From the NCBI RefSeq assembly GCF_032884065.1, contig NC_088881.1:3778001-3842000 (forward strand): 64,000 nucleotides of DNA, read 5' to 3'. Positions 11,186 through 24,025 of this stretch are shown here, one piece after another (the stretch's first letter is position 1; each line of letters opens with the position of its first letter). The notes beneath the pieces were generated by a model. It ran no database searches and was not told the origin of the DNA. It saw only the letters and a list, made by a program, of their open reading frames with translations. The DNA is from Artemia franciscana. Lineage: Eukaryota; Arthropoda; Branchiopoda; Anostraca; Artemiidae. The position numbers and the translations under genes are program-made.

Positions 11186-11573
11186 TCCTTAGAACAAAGT
11201 CCATTTAGAGAAATTTGATAAACCAAAATAAATTTTGCATTATAAAAAAGGTAAAGGATGCGGCAATAGACCCTTAAGGTCCGAACCGGCGGTGCTGATC
11301 TCCGTCTCAAGGCCCTTGAGCCAGGAAGTGCAATGGGGGGGATAAAGTAAATAAAACACAAATTGGAAGAAACTGAAACTTCCAATTGCCATAAAAACCG
11401 AAAAACATGGGTCAGACAAATTGATTGAACTTGACCTTTAATCTCATTTTGACATACAATGTCAGGTAACGCCTTTTAGATTATTACAGCCGAGTTGTTT
11501 GTCTTAAAACTGAAATTAGGTTAATATTATCAGTAATATAAACAAGCAAGGAACAGGTGGCACAGATAGAGAA

Positions 11574-12015
11574 TTTCTTAGAAAGGGCTAAGGGAGTGAA
11601 GCTGAAACTTTCAGGACACGATGAACTGAATCAAGAAGTACTATATGGATGCTTGCAGTCAAAAGAACCTCTGTAATATCTCAGAAACGTATAAGGCTAT
11701 TTCTTAGAGAGGGCTAAGGGAGTGAAGCTGAAACTTTCAGGACACGATGAATTGAATCAAGAAGTACTATATGGATGCTTGCAGTCAAAAGAACCTCTGT
11801 AATATCTCAGAAACGTATAAGGCTATTAAGACGAAACTTCCAGGGTGTGTTAAACTAAATCAAAAGACACTATGCACATCCAGGTTGTCCAAAGCTCGCG
11901 CCTGCAATATCTTGCAGACCAAACAGTTAACAGCTAAGGTTATTAAATCGAAACTTTTAGAGTATGTTAAAATAAATCAAAAGACGGTATGTACATCCAT
12001 TTTGTAAAAAAGAAC
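11574..12015. repeat. 126-bp tandem duplication plus two diverged units
   Basis: 11574-11699 and 11700-11825 are near-identical ('agggagtgaagctgaaactt', 'tactatatggatgcttgcag'). Two more diverged units follow to ~12015 ('gacgaaacttccagg', 'aatcaaaagacggtatgtac'). The array ends ~40 bp from the donor of PLXDC exon 6. Confidence 0.8.
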
Positions 12016-12056
12016 ATATCTGAAATATCAAAGGAAAACCAAAACAATTTACTCAC

Positions 12057-12178
12057 AAAATAGTGTTTTTTCTATAATATAGGCATCAGATAAGCCTACA
12101 CGAACGGGATGCTTATCGTCATTGATGTCTGTTATATTCACAGGCACATCTTTGTACACAAATAAAACTTCACCGGTA
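12057..12178 (-). CDS. PLXDC: PLXDC-like gene, exon 6 (end of nidogen-like domain)
   Basis: The acceptor CTTTATTTCTAG precedes 12178 and the donor GTGAGT follows 12057. The first base completes the Asn codon begun in exon 5; 40 codons follow: TGEVLFVYKDVPVNITDI, then HPVRVGLSDAYIIEKTLF. This matches the family pattern G-x-(I/V)-x-F-x-Y-K-(E/D)-(I/V)-P-V followed by HPV-(K/R)-VGLSDA, the strongly conserved end of the PLXDC ectodomain core. One T is left for exon 7 (T plus TT gives Phe). An N-I-T glycosylation site is visible. Confidence 0.93.
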
Positions 12179-12885
12179 CTAGAAATAAAGAACAGATATA
12201 AACATATAAAATTATTTACATATATAACATATTAACATATAAGATATTAGATTTTCTGTATATTATAAATAAAAATTTGCTATTAATTTTATTCAGAAGA
12301 AAAATATTTTTTCAGAACAATTTCGTCTTCAGAAGAAGGCCAAAATTCTGAGTTTTTGGGAAAATCCCGATCTCTGAAAACAATTATAATACACAACCTT
12401 TTAGAGCTAATGTAGCTGTCCACGGCCTACCCACAAAATCTGTAACTTTCTTGTTTACTATCGAGTGTTTCCTTACTTTCTCCACTCGCTTTCTGTCTAC
12501 TGACTGAATAATCGTGTTTATACACACTTACATTTGCAGTTTTTAAGACACCATTTTCTCATTGTACTTCACTTTAGTAGGTTACTTGACTTAATTTTCT
12601 TCCTCAACAGGATCTCCAACGTAAAGGGGCCTAATTGAATGGACCAGTATTCTCCAAATGGCCCTGTACAGGGTTAATAATAGCACCTAATGCGAGTGGA
12701 TACTGTGGCTGCCAAGGTTTTGGATTGTTACACGAGCCCATCTAATGCATGACCACCTCGAGGATGTGGTCAACTATTTTCCAACAACAGTTAAAATTGG
12801 ATTGAAAACATAATACTTTGGATCCATGTCTGTGTCAATTTTCTAACTGTTCAAATGATGGTATAAACTACTTTCACCAGTGGCA

Positions 12886-13690
12886 CTAATGGCTACCCAT
12901 TGAGTTTGGTCGGCTACATAAAACTTCTTTTTCATTCTTATAATGCCAGCATTCGTTGGTTTGGTCAGTACGTCGAGTTTCGTCAGCTATATAGAACTTT
13001 TTTTTCATTATTATAACTCATCATTCGTTGGTTTGGTAACTAAGTCGAGTTTGGTCGGCTATATAAAACTTTTTTTACAGTCTTATAGCGCAAGCATTCG
13101 TTGGTTTGGTCACTACGTCGAGTTTGGTCGGCTACATAAAACTTCTTTTTCATTCTTATAATGCCAGCATTCGTTGGTTTGGCCACTACGTCGAGTTTCG
13201 TCGGCTATGTAGAACTTTTTTTTTCATTCTTATAACTCATCATTCGTTGGTTTGGTAACTAAGTCGAGTTTGGTCGGCTATATAAAACTTTTTTTTTCAT
13301 TCTTATAACGCAAGCATTCGTTGGTTTTGTCACTACGTCGAGTTTGGTCGGCTACATAAAACTTTCTGTTTCATTCTTATAAAGCCAGCATTCGTTGGTT
13401 TGGTCACTACGTCGAATTTGGTCGGCTATATAAAACTTCCTTTTTCATTCTTATAACGCAAGCCTTCGTTGGTTTGGTCACAACGTTGAGTTTGGTCGGC
13501 TACATAAAACTTCTTTTTCATTCTTATAATGCCAGCATTCGTTGGTTTGGTCACTACGTCGAGTTTCGTCGGCTATATAGAACTTTTTTTTTTTATTTTT
13601 ATAACTCATCATTCGTTGGTTTGGTAACTAAGTCGAGTTTGATCGGCTATATAAAACTTCTTTTTCATTCTTATTATGCCGGCATTCGTA
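12886..13690. repeat. 72-74-bp satellite, 11 units, with A-B-C higher-order pattern
   Basis: 'attcgttggtttggt' starts at 12951, 13023, 13096, 13169, 13242, 13316, 13390, 13464 (variant), 13537, 13611 and 13684. The linker before each start defines types A (atgccagc), B (aactcatc) and C (gcgcaagc); the order is A B C A B C A C A B A. Translated frames in the array are artefacts. 12179-12885 before it shows nothing recognisable. Confidence 0.93.
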
Positions 13691-14261
13691 TTATGCTAAT
13701 ACTACCGAGATTTGTGCGAATTTTCAATGTTGGACAAATGTTGACAAATTCTCAATTTGTCAATGTTTCATTTATATGGTTACCTTTGTTTCCCTGCGTG
13801 AATTTATCTGATAATAAGACGATTGTGGCCTTATGTGATCCTGTTTAAAGTTTTTGATCCCGATTTAACTGAGGTTGATTGAGGTGTTTGGAAATATGTA
13901 TGTTCTAAACTATGTGTTGACATATATATGTATAATATGTATGTTTGTTTAAATACGTAGTATATATGTTTAATATATAATAAGTAATATAGATGCATAT
14001 TATAAAAATATTTAATATATATGTTTGTTTAAATAAAGTTATATATGTAATTATGCATGTTTACATACATATTTAAACTATGCTTAACTATGTATGTTCT
14101 ATATATACATAGTTTATTAGCTATGCTATACATAGCTGAACAATGAATGTTCTACTTTTTTTTTCTCTTTTAGGTATCATCTTTTAATAGGAATTAAGTA
14201 ACGAAGGGAATTTCAAATTGGGCTTCCATAATCCACTTAGAATTGAGCAAAATGAATTTGC
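13691..14261. other. AT-rich low-complexity spacer
   Basis: Imperfect 'tatgtatgttt' and 'tatatatg' repeats from 13880 to 14150; no gene or mobile element recognised. Confidence 0.5.
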
Positions 14262-14400
14262 ACTAGAATATCACTAGAACCAGTTTTGTTTCACTAGAGT
14301 ATCACTAGAACCAGTTTTGTTTCACTAGAATATCACTAGAACCAGTTTTATTTCACTAGAATATTACTAGAGCCGGTTTTGTTCCACCAGAATATCTTTT
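14262..14400. repeat. 31-bp tandem repeat, ~4.5 copies
   Basis: Unit 'cactagaatatcactagaac' plus 'cagttttgttt', each half itself containing CACTAGA. The last two copies carry several substitutions. 14401-15060 following has no recognised feature. Confidence 0.9.
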
Positions 14401-15061
14401 AGAGTTGGATATTTGCTTAGTTATCATTTTTGAATTTCATAAATGATGGCATTAATAGCGGCTTTAAATGGTGCCATCTCTTCTTTTCTTTCTTATAATT
14501 CAAGGCAACGCTTGTATATCAGCCGCGTCCTCATCTACTTTTTTCGGCCGAAGTTGGTCAAGGACCATCAGAAAACGACCAATCACTTGCAAACCTTGAT
14601 AGGGTGGGAACAAAAGGACCCTATTTGGGCAGACATTGATTAATTACCCATTTTGACGCCACATTGCAAAATGAAAAATGAAAAAATGAAAAAAAAGTAA
14701 AATGACAACAAGGCTTTAGTAAGCTAGACTGTGAAAAAAAAAATCGGTTTTACAAGGATTTCAAAAAGATATATGCCCAAATCAGTTGACAAAAAGCCAT
14801 ATCCATATAAAAAAAAAATTCCACCTGAATACGCTAACTGTAATGCTAACAAGGTCATTACAGGCTTTATATACAGTATGATAACCAGTTTTGTCAGCAA
14901 TACGCGCATTGTCAAGATTAGTCCAAAATTACACGTTTTTGGGCACTTTTGCAAGATTTAGACAATTTTAACTGCAGAAGAAGAATCCAAATGATGAAAG
15001 AAGTGCAATTATTGATAATAAATATTGAGTGAATGATTGATGATAAATTGCGACTGCACTG

Positions 15062-15540
15062 TTATTATTACTACTACTAATAACAACAACTCACCGTAGC
15101 ACTAAGCCCCTTGGGGTTAATACACCAACGCACACTCCTCCTCCACCCCAATCTATTGAAGGCCTCCCTCGTTACATCCCAAAATGTTGAAACTTCATTA
15201 AATACTTTCCTTATAACATTCTCCCACCCCATTATCGGATGATATGCTTGTCGCTTGGCCCTAGATGGTTGTTCAACAAGGACGATCTTCGGCAATCTGT
15301 CATACTTCTACCGCAGAACGTGTCATAACCACCTCAACCTTTCTCTGATTATAGCCCAAGAAAGTAGGATTGAGCCATATTTTTCGAAAAACTTACTGTT
15401 TTATTTACGGTCAGTCAGTCAGATATCCAAAACAATCCGTAGGCAATTTCTCTGAAAAACATTAAGAAAATCCCCCCCCCCCCGTCTCTCGAAACACTCG
15501 CGTTCCAGAGCCATACTAGACCACTGTCATCACAAATACA
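15062..15540 (-). pseudogene. RTE-like LINE 3' fragment
   Basis: The minus strand gives MPKIVLVEQPSRAKRQ, GWENVIRKVFNE and REAFNRLGWRRSVRW, the C-terminal end of the RTE-like polyprotein, with a (TAG)n-type tail seen as 'attattactactactaataa' at 15065-15085. Upstream residues run to ~15540 with frame breaks. 5'-truncated dead copy. Confidence 0.75.
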
Positions 15541-15813
15541 GGGAAAATACAAATAAAATAGCAAAAAAATAGCTTAAAACATTTAAATGCTCGTATGTTA
15601 AACGTTGATGACTGAGATCAGCGGATGAAACCCTGAGATCACATAATAATATGAGTTAAATTAAATGCTTATCAAATCTAAATTTAATTTATTAATTAAA
15701 TGCTAGCATGATGTCGTATATTACCCACATCATACGTATTTACATTAAATATAATACTCATTTTTACAGATCTTACGGACTATTACCGTATATTATGCAT
15801 GTGCGCTTTACCC

Positions 15814-16519
<706 letters not shown>

Positions 16520-16719
16520 TGGAAAGGCAGTGTGGTCTTCGTCGCTATTTTCGCTTTACCCTAAGGTCACTGAGTGTTATGGTTTCAATCAGGGGTCATA
16601 AGAGTTATATTTTTAGCCCATATGAGATTCAACACTTAAAAGTGATGCATTTCATTGACAATAATTTAAAAAAAAGTAAAAAAAAAAAACAACACAAAAA
16701 TAACAGAAAGAAAACTTAC

Positions 16720-17000
16720 TTCTTCAAAATTAGCTGGAAAGTAAAACTTCCTAAATCAGTTCGGTTATGAATAACAACTTGATCCCACTGAACAGTTAGC
16801 GCCGTTCCATTATCCTTATATCGTATTGACGAATTAGGATTAGACATAGTGTCAAAATCAGCCAATAGGGGAGCAGCATACTGCGTTGCGGCCAACCATG
16901 GGTGTAAGTAATCTCCCATATACAGAAAACCACCAGTGGCAATTGTAACGTTGTTGACAATGTGACCATAAAACGGGAAATCAAATGTGACGTATATTGT
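16720..17000 (-). CDS. PLXDC: PLXDC-like gene, exon 5 (core nidogen-like ectodomain)
   Basis: Largest and most diagnostic exon. The acceptor CTGTTTTTAG precedes 17000 and the donor GTAAGTTTTC follows 16720. The 281 bases give 93 codons plus two bases. In order: FDFPFYGH, VTIATGGFLYMGDYLHPW, LAATQYAAPLLADFD, SSIRYKDNGTALTVQWDQV and DLGSFTFQLILK. These match the most conserved block of PLXDC1/PLXDC2 (ATGGFIYTGE, TATQYIAPLMANFD, VRYFDNGTALVVQWD, LGSFTFQ), related to the NIDO domain of nidogen and mucin-4. The domain is extracellular; vertebrate PLXDC proteins are endothelial surface proteins that bind cortactin, nidogen and PEDF, though ligand conservation here is unknown. The last two bases join exon 6 to make Asn. 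No frameshift or stop, so the gene looks under selection. Confidence 0.95.
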
Positions 17001-17314
17001 CTAAAAACAGAAAAAGGAAGATCTATAAAGGTTGTCCAAAAGCCTAGATGCATATATACAGAAGAAGAAACGGCAATAAGAGACTGAGGTTGTGAAGCCT
17101 GTCACTGGGACTGTGAAGCCAGAATTAAGTGCATTTTTCAGACCGCATATTCAGATTTCAGGTTTTTCCCAAATACCTATTTAAAATTCAGTGTAAAATC
17201 TAACATGAACAGTTTTTCTATAATTGCGCCTCGAAGCATAGAAGTTGCTAAATTTCCAACTTAGGAGATGGGGAGAAAAACGGTTCAGTTTCATTGCAAC
17301 ATGCCGTTGTAGTG

Positions 17315-17520
17315 CTACCTCTACTGTCAAACCATCACAGCATCAAGCCACATGAGACCATATAAGTTCACTCTTCTTTTCCATTCGAATCTACATACTT
17401 GCAGAAGCTCATTCTTAGTAATGAAGTTCCTACTTGGTATAGATTTATTTTCTCTTATAACCTCTCCCCACTCCGTTCAAGGACGTTCCCATCTTGGTTT
17501 AGCCCCTGCTGCATTTAAAA
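17315..17520 (-). pseudogene. Very decayed RTE-like LINE 3' end
   Basis: 'cacagcatcaagccacatga', 'actcttcttttccattcgaa' and 'cattcaaggacgttcccatc'-like text line up with the 3' region of the copy at 9.8 kb, but with many changes. Low certainty. Confidence 0.4.
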
Positions 17521-17689
17521 AAGAACAGTTTTTCAAAAAAAAAATAACAATTTTTCAAAAGAGAACGCTTCGAAGACGATTGGATCCTCCACGCATTCTA
17601 AGATTAGCTGGCCAGTTCAACAAAACTGATTAATTAAAACATCACTGAAATGACACATCTTTCAAATAGATGTTATTTAACGCGACCTT

Positions 17690-17835
17690 AAAGCTGCGTG
17701 TTTTAAACGAGTTAATTCTTAAATTAACTTTCTTAAATTAATAAATTAATTTTAATAATAAATTAAATTAAATTAATTTTTTAAATTAATAAATTAAATT
17801 AATTTTAATTCTTAAATTAACTTTAAAGATATTCT
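17690..17835. repeat. AT-rich minisatellite (aattaatttt-type)
   Basis: Irregular repeats of 'cttaaattaactt' and 'aaattaataaattaa'. Nothing else is recognised between here and 18470. Confidence 0.6.
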
Positions 17836-18474
17836 TAAAGCTAACTTACTTCCAACATAGAAAATAGAAAAAATTTGATTTAAAAATTAATGACTCAAAA
17901 TTAAATTACATTAGATTTCGTAATCTATTTTAACTGACGTATATGTTGATTTAAATCATATAAATGCAAACCTTCTATTTTTTGGCAGTATTATATTCTA
18001 AACTCTCCCATTTCATATCCAAACTGTTCTTGGAATGTCCGTTTCGAGTTTTTATCCTTAAGTTTACCAAAGTGTTAAAAGACGTGTTAAAATTCGGTTT
18101 TTAAAACCGCCTAGACGTCTGGCTCATTCCTGACATAAAATGAAATTAAAAATTTTTTAGCATAACAGAAAAGTTTAATTTTCTGGATATTAAAATGCTT
18201 CTTTATTAAAAAAAAAAAAAAAAACAAAAAAGTAGCATTAGGGACTATCGCCATATGGGTATAACAATACCCTTTCGAGAGTATTAGGAGAAATTAATCC
18301 CTCCCTCCCTAAGAAAAACTGTCATTTAGAATTTGAAATCGATCCCCCAGAGGTGAGAACTTGCCACAGGATAGACTTGCCACAACTTTAACTTGAATAT
18401 ATTCATTAATCGAGCAGAAAAGATTTCCCTTCCTTCCAATTGCCACCACAGCAGCCACCACTGCTTTAAATCGA

Positions 18475-18830
18475 ATCCGCCGCATGATTGTCAAACAGAT
18501 AAGACTGCGTTGGCTTGGCTGTGTCCTTAGAAGACCCAATAACCGCATCATAAGGCAAGTGCTTCTAGCTGCCCCGCTGCCAGATTGACGCAGGCGACCT
18601 GGCGGTCAATTGAGGAATTGGTGGGCTACCAAAAACTACTAAAAACGACCTCTACCCCGTTGGCGGATCTCGAAGGTTTGGTAGAAAGTGGGAGAGCTGC
18701 TGGCTCCGGTTTGCTGAAGAACTGGTACAAGATCACGACAAATGGGAGTCAACCATACGTAGTCTTCTAGATACAGGTGAAACGTCCGCGTCTGGTCTCG
18801 CAACAAGTAAAAGTAATTACCTTCCCGTTA
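18475..18830 (+). pseudogene. LINE polyprotein C-terminus, second RTE-like family
   Basis: The plus strand reads MIVKQIRLRWLGCVLRRPNN, RIIRQVL, then after a stop RRRPGGQLRNWWA and, further on, a tryptophan-rich 'W..L...R..W' pattern. LRWLGHVLRRP-x-x-R and P-x-x-R-R-x-G-G-Q are typical of RTE/CR1-type ends, but the residues differ from the TAG-tailed family. Several stops; dead fragment. Confidence 0.6.
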
Positions 18831-19545
18831 GTCAAATTCCTTATCCATGCAAAAAAAAAAATCACAAGTAAAAAGTCAAATATTCGCTTATCCCCACAAA
18901 TACAAATTTTAGCTTTACATCTATTTTCAATATTTGTCTATTACCGACGGTGAAAAGCGAAACATCAGAATCAAACCGATCACTACAAGGCCGAGTTTGA
19001 TATTCAACCCTCCGAGCTAGCCGGGTGTGGCCTTTGGTTGTATTCATACCCTTGGTGTATTCATGCATATAACTAAATGGTTTCCCATGAGCAGTCTTTT
19101 CCAGAGTTAAAGAATTATTAAGAATTAAAGAATATTATTTATTTATTATATTCTTAATTATAGGTTATATTTATTACATTACATTTTGTTCAGCATAATC
19201 ACTTAGACTTGCATTAAGGATACATATAGAACAAATAATCAAAATGCTATTCCACACCTTTTTTGTATATTCATCAGCGTGAAAATTTTTCAATTAAATT
19301 CGGAGTTGCAATTTGTTGAATCTCTTTCTAATTTGCATAGTCATAATTAGCTGACTATGTCATAATCATAACCATAGACATAATCTCTTGGGGTCACGTG
19401 GATGGATCTGTTAAATTCGATAGTCAATAACAAATAGCACGCAAAAATTGGCGATAACCCCCCAAGAGCCTCAACTCAATGGCTAGGTTGTTGAGGATTG
19501 ATTTAATGAATTAAATAAAAAGCAGACATTAAGACAGAATTCACA

Positions 19546-19800
19546 TTATCACTATTCAGTTCCAACAGGAACTGAATAGATCGGCACTATTCAATGATAG
19601 ATCGGCATTCAATAATAAATCGAATAGTTGGATGATTCCAACAGGAATTATCACTATTCAGTTCCAACAGGAACTGAATAGATTGGCACTATTCATAGTA
19701 GATCGGCACTATTCAATGATAGATCGGCAATAATTCAATAATAAATCGAATAGTTGGATAATTCCAACAGGAATTATCACTATTCAGTTCCAACAATACA
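19546..19800. repeat. Tandem repeat (103/126 bp) with internal palindromes
   Basis: 'tatcactattcagttccaac' starts at 19546, 19649 and 19775. Each unit holds the palindrome TTCAGTTCC-AACA-GGAACTGAA and repeats of 'gatcggcactattcaatgat'. 18831-19545 and 19801-21270 are AT-rich with no recognised gene apart from the MITE-like end at 20136. Confidence 0.85.
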
Positions 19801-21280
19801 GTTTAGATTTGTTCTTTTTGTTCTTTAGATTTGTTATTTTCTTCTTTTTTTCAATCTATCTTCTATTTTCTTTATTCATATCTTACCTACGAGGCAAGTA
19901 CCCATTCAGTATTGAAAAAAACTATTAAAGTTAAGGAGCCCTCCTGTGGCACCATTACGAGCCCCTGCAAGATTTTTTTTATCCCTCAGCCCCCTAGGTT
20001 TAAACAGTATCCTTTTTGGGTATTTTCATTAAAAATGGTTTTTTTAGGTTTTTCCCTAAAAGAATTAAAAAATGACCCCCTCCCTCCAGATTTGAAACAT
20101 GCATTTTCGTAACCCCCCTCTAACTTCTGTGAATTGACGCCACTGCTCTACTGCAAGTAATTTGAATAGATCAGCACTTGAATGAGATTTTGACATACTG
20201 TCACAGTCCCAAAAGCAGATAATGAAGTTGCAAACTTTAATCCCAAACAGAAATGGCTCGTCAAAAGATGGCAGCACTTTCTAACCGTGTGAAGAATGCT
20301 CCTTTTTGAAACTATAAATTCTTCGATTGAATATTCTAAGAAAATATTGTGGCGGCGAGGTCAGGGGATCATCATATATCTAAAGCATTTTTAGATTTTA
20401 GTTAAACTTCGAATTTAAAGTGCTGCCATCTAGGTTGCCTGCTTAAACAGATCTTTCCACTCGAAAGCAAAAACGTCCTTGATACAACGGAAGTTGGTCG
20501 GGACAAAATATATAAAAAATATATATAAAATATACTAATACATAATATATAAAAAAGTATATAAAAAATATAAAAATCCACTTCAGCTCAGATATTTTAG
20601 GATCTGGCTCAGAAATAAGCGAAACAACAACACCTTTTTTATGTTTGTGTACATACGGTTACTTAAAATGTACATATTGTACAAAATGCACGCTTTACAA
20701 GTATATTGTAAAGTGTACGAAATGTACATATTTTAAGGTATATCTTCCAATATAAACAAGCAATTTTACGACAAACCTGCATTAGTAACTTCCACCAAGA
20801 AGACAAAAGACTTATATTATTAGATTATATTATTATATTCATTATTATTATTATATTAGTATTATTATATTAGATTCATTAGTCTCAGATCGATGCATTC
20901 ACATAACTAGAATTATTGAATTACTTAGATACTTTAATTCTTAGATAATTATATAGATACTTATAATACTTAGATAATCTTCTTAAAGAAGTGTCTCTAC
21001 ATACGCAAGCATAGCTTGTCCCTTTTTTAAGGGGTTTTAAACCATTTTCCTATGTATTTTGGATCTGAAAAATTCTGTGGAAGAGGATTTTAAAATCTAA
21101 TCCGTAATTAAAATTCAAGTACAAATAAATTCAATTAAAATCCAAACTTCAAATTCTATCCATAGACAGAACAGAATCCAGCTATAGAGCAATGGCATAA
21201 TTTTTGTCTTGCCTTAATATATTAAAACCATTGAAGAGCGAAAAAATGACATACCAAAACCTGGACATTGTATATAAACA

Positions 21281-21466
21281 AGGTCGTATCCAGGGGGGGG
21301 GAGGTTGCCCCCCAACCCCGAAATATTTGTCCGGCTCTGAAAAATGTAACAAAATGAATACGAACAAATTTTTAATTGATTTTCATTTTATTTTTGTAGT
21401 CCCACCCCCCCGAAAAAAATCTTTTGTAAACCCCCACCCAAAAAAAACATACTGGGTACGGCCCTG
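21281..21466. mobile_element. MITE with perfect 10-bp target duplication
   Basis: Flanked by TATATAAACA at 21271-21280 and 21467-21476. The ends are inverted: AGGTCGTATCCAGG at the left, CTGGGTACGGCCCTG at the right (imperfect). 186 bp, no coding. A 9-11-bp duplication is typical of Mutator-like transposons, so a MULE-derived MITE is plausible. A second, undated copy is at 6130-6260. Confidence 0.75.
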
Positions 21467-22050
21467 TATATAAACAGTATAACCTTATGACAATATAACA
21501 ATATAAACCTTACAATATAACAACATAACTGTATACAAACCTTATACATTAAATGAGATATGATATGGGAAACAATATAAGATATATAATGAATGAGAAA
21601 CAATAAATGAGAAACAAATAAAAAGAAAAGAAAATACACGAAATATGATAGGAGAAATAGAATATGAAACATAATAAATAAGAAACAGATAATTAAAATA
21701 ATAAACATTCTTCAAATTATTTACATAGATAATAATTATAAAAATAGTGTGTTTTATATTTATTTTTATCATAAAATTTATACTATTACAATACAGACAA
21801 TAATTAAACTAGTCTACCAACATTCAACACCTTGGCAGGCGACATTCCAGATATAAATGCATATTATTATCATTATGAATTTGTTGTTATTGGTTGTTTT
21901 TTTTGGGGGGGGGGGGGATATCTTGTCATGGGTCTTGACTTCCCTCTTGTTGTCTCATTGCTGGTTGAAAAAAAAGAATACACGAAATATGTTAGGAGAA
22001 ATAATATATGAAACATAATAAATATATAAAATTAATGGTTAAGATCTTAC

Positions 22051-22179
22051 AGCCGTTTTCCTGTGTGCGCCGGGCAGTACAGTGTGGGATTCAGGGTCCT
22101 TTGTCAGGTCTAACCAATATTCTTTCCATGTCCCTGAGACCTCAGGATAAAAGGAGCTGTTATAATACATATGACTATC
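22051..22179 (-). CDS. PLXDC: PLXDC-like gene, exon 4 (start of conserved ectodomain)
   Basis: The acceptor is TATTTTTTTCAG before 22179 and the donor GTAAGATC follows 22051. Exactly 43 codons, phase 0 at both ends, starting DSHMYYNSSFYPEV and ending LPGAHRKTA. The pattern of His, paired Tyr, Ser/Thr-rich, Phe-Tyr, a Trp region and then a basic His-Arg matches the PLXDC segment (YYTSTFYG, later SNTHRQAA in human PLXDC2) just before the nidogen-like core. N-S-S is a possible glycosylation site. The next exon continues in frame into the FDFPFYGH motif. Confidence 0.9.
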
Positions 22180-22439
22180 CTGAAAAAAATACATGTATTT
22201 TTGGTCCAATAGGAGAGGCACCCGCATAGGCAAATAAATAATAGGCAAACAAATAATAAAAACACTATAAATAGCAATATTCCTATGCTCACAAACATCT
22301 AGATGGGGACATATGTACAAGCATAAAACACATTTAAATCCATTTTTCAGTATAAGTCCAACTTTCCAATATATTTGCCACTCTCCCGACGTACTATCCA
22401 ATATATTTCCCAACTATCAAATATATTGGAAAATTTTCT

Positions 22440-23000
22440 TTAGGCTAAATAAGAAAATAATGTGAACAGACAATCGGGTTTCCCTTCTAAGAAATAAAAC
22501 ACCATCTAGTGTTACTCAGTATAATTATACGGATAATTGCAGAAAACAAAATCCATTTTTTTTTTTTTTATCTCTGTTAGCATTTGCCTGCATTGAGCAG
22601 ACTAAGAACCTAATGAGAAAGGAAACTTAGGTTTGTCTTCTAGGAAACAAAACACCATCTACCGTTACTTGGAAAATCTATAAGATTAAAAATAAAAATA
22701 AAACTTTTTTTTTATCTCTTAGTAAAAATTTACCCTGCATTGGACTGATGAGAAAGTCTTGTGTTGTAGGAAAAAGAAATACCATCTAATGACGCTTCGT
22801 GAAATTCTAAGCTTAATTATAAAAATAAAAAATTATTTTTTTAACTTCAGTTTCCCCTGCACTGGACTAAATAAGAAAACAATTAGAAAGAAAATTCCGG
22901 GCTGTATTATAGGGGGTGAAAATCCATCAAGAGTTACTCAATGAAATTATACCGGTAATTGACAAAAATTCAGTTTTTTAATCTCTTTTCTCACACTTCT
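22440..23000. repeat. Diverged ~125-155-bp tandem repeats, about 4 units
   Basis: 'accatctagtgttactc' and relatives occur near 22502, 22653, 22781 and 22921, each followed by an A/T tract and 'ctgcattgga' with 'aataagaaa'. They lie just upstream of the acceptor of PLXDC exon 4. 23001-23930 has nothing recognisable. Confidence 0.65.
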
Positions 23001-23940
23001 TCTACATGGAACTGAATATTAAAAAATCCCTTGGCTAAAGGGTAGCCTACAGAAGGTATACTTGTAGATTTTTTTTTTAACTAGCCTATGTTCCACTTGC
23101 TAAATTAACATTAACTATTCTTTTTGTTCTGTACTTTCTTGTCAAGTTTATTAATTCTAATTCTCTGTATGTTCTGTTGATCTCAGAAGCGGCTGCAATT
23201 TAGTCCTTTTGAGAAAACTGCTTTCTTTGGTCTTAGTCATAACCATTTACTTTATGGTGAATACATTTTAGTTACATTGTCAGAAAACACATAAAACCTA
23301 CGCAAAAAAAAGAAGAAGAACGAAAACACTTGACAGGGGCCGCAAGTCCCTAAATAAGGGTAAACAAATGGGTAAAATTAACAAAAACTACTATAAATAA
23401 AGACGTCAACTACATCAAAGGCCACCTTGACATGACTAAACAAAAATCAACCAAACAAAGCAAATTTTATGTTTTAATCATATCTTATTAAAGGTTAATA
23501 AATGGTATTTTACATTTTGTTAATATTTTCTAATAGTTGCTTTAATTTTTTGAAAAATTTCTTAAATTTTAATCTTGAAGTTTTTTTTTGCTTTTTTCTG
23601 TAAACTATGTTTCTATTAATTTTCTATATATTTTCTTAACATTTCTTTGCCTTCTATTTTTTTCAATTTTTCGTTTTATTTAGTTATAACAAAATGATTT
23701 AAGAGCCGCCTTAAAGCTCACCTTATGAGGTTGAGAATAAAACGAAGGATTTACCTCTTTAAAAAATATAAGAATGGCACACATACACATGTGCGGAAGA
23801 AGAAAAGACACAATGCAAGTGGGGTACTGAAGCCAACTCAAAAAAAAAAAATAATTAAATAAAAACAGATATCTTAATTTTCAACTGGAAAATAAACAAT
23901 CAAGAGAGATAAAACTCTACAAAAAGGAAACTTCAAACGA

Positions 23941-24025
23941 GACGACGGCCAGTAGAATTAAAAGACTAAAACAACGCGAATATTTCGCCTGTATAAAACA
24001 AGGCGTCTTCAGCACAAGATAGAAA
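23941..24025 (-). other. Hairpin motif, hammerhead-like core (family member 2)
   Basis: The minus strand reads CTGAAGA, C, stem GCCT-loop-AGGC, GAAATATTCGCGTTGT. Same order as the copy at 15.9 kb, with a different stem sequence (compensatory change), and flanked by 'gaattaaaagactaaaac'. Probably an end of a dispersed element; Penelope-like elements are known to carry hammerhead motifs in their terminal repeats, but no polymerase is seen here. Confidence 0.4.

Noticed and set aside
12943..13848. Repetitive plus-strand frames in the 73-bp satellite
   Set aside because: Unit lengths of 72-74 bp break the frame repeatedly; the open stretches are chance products of the repeat.
22039..22413. Whole 124-residue minus-strand frame as one gene
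   Set aside because: Only 22051-22179 is coding exon; the upstream part is intron read through before the AG acceptor.
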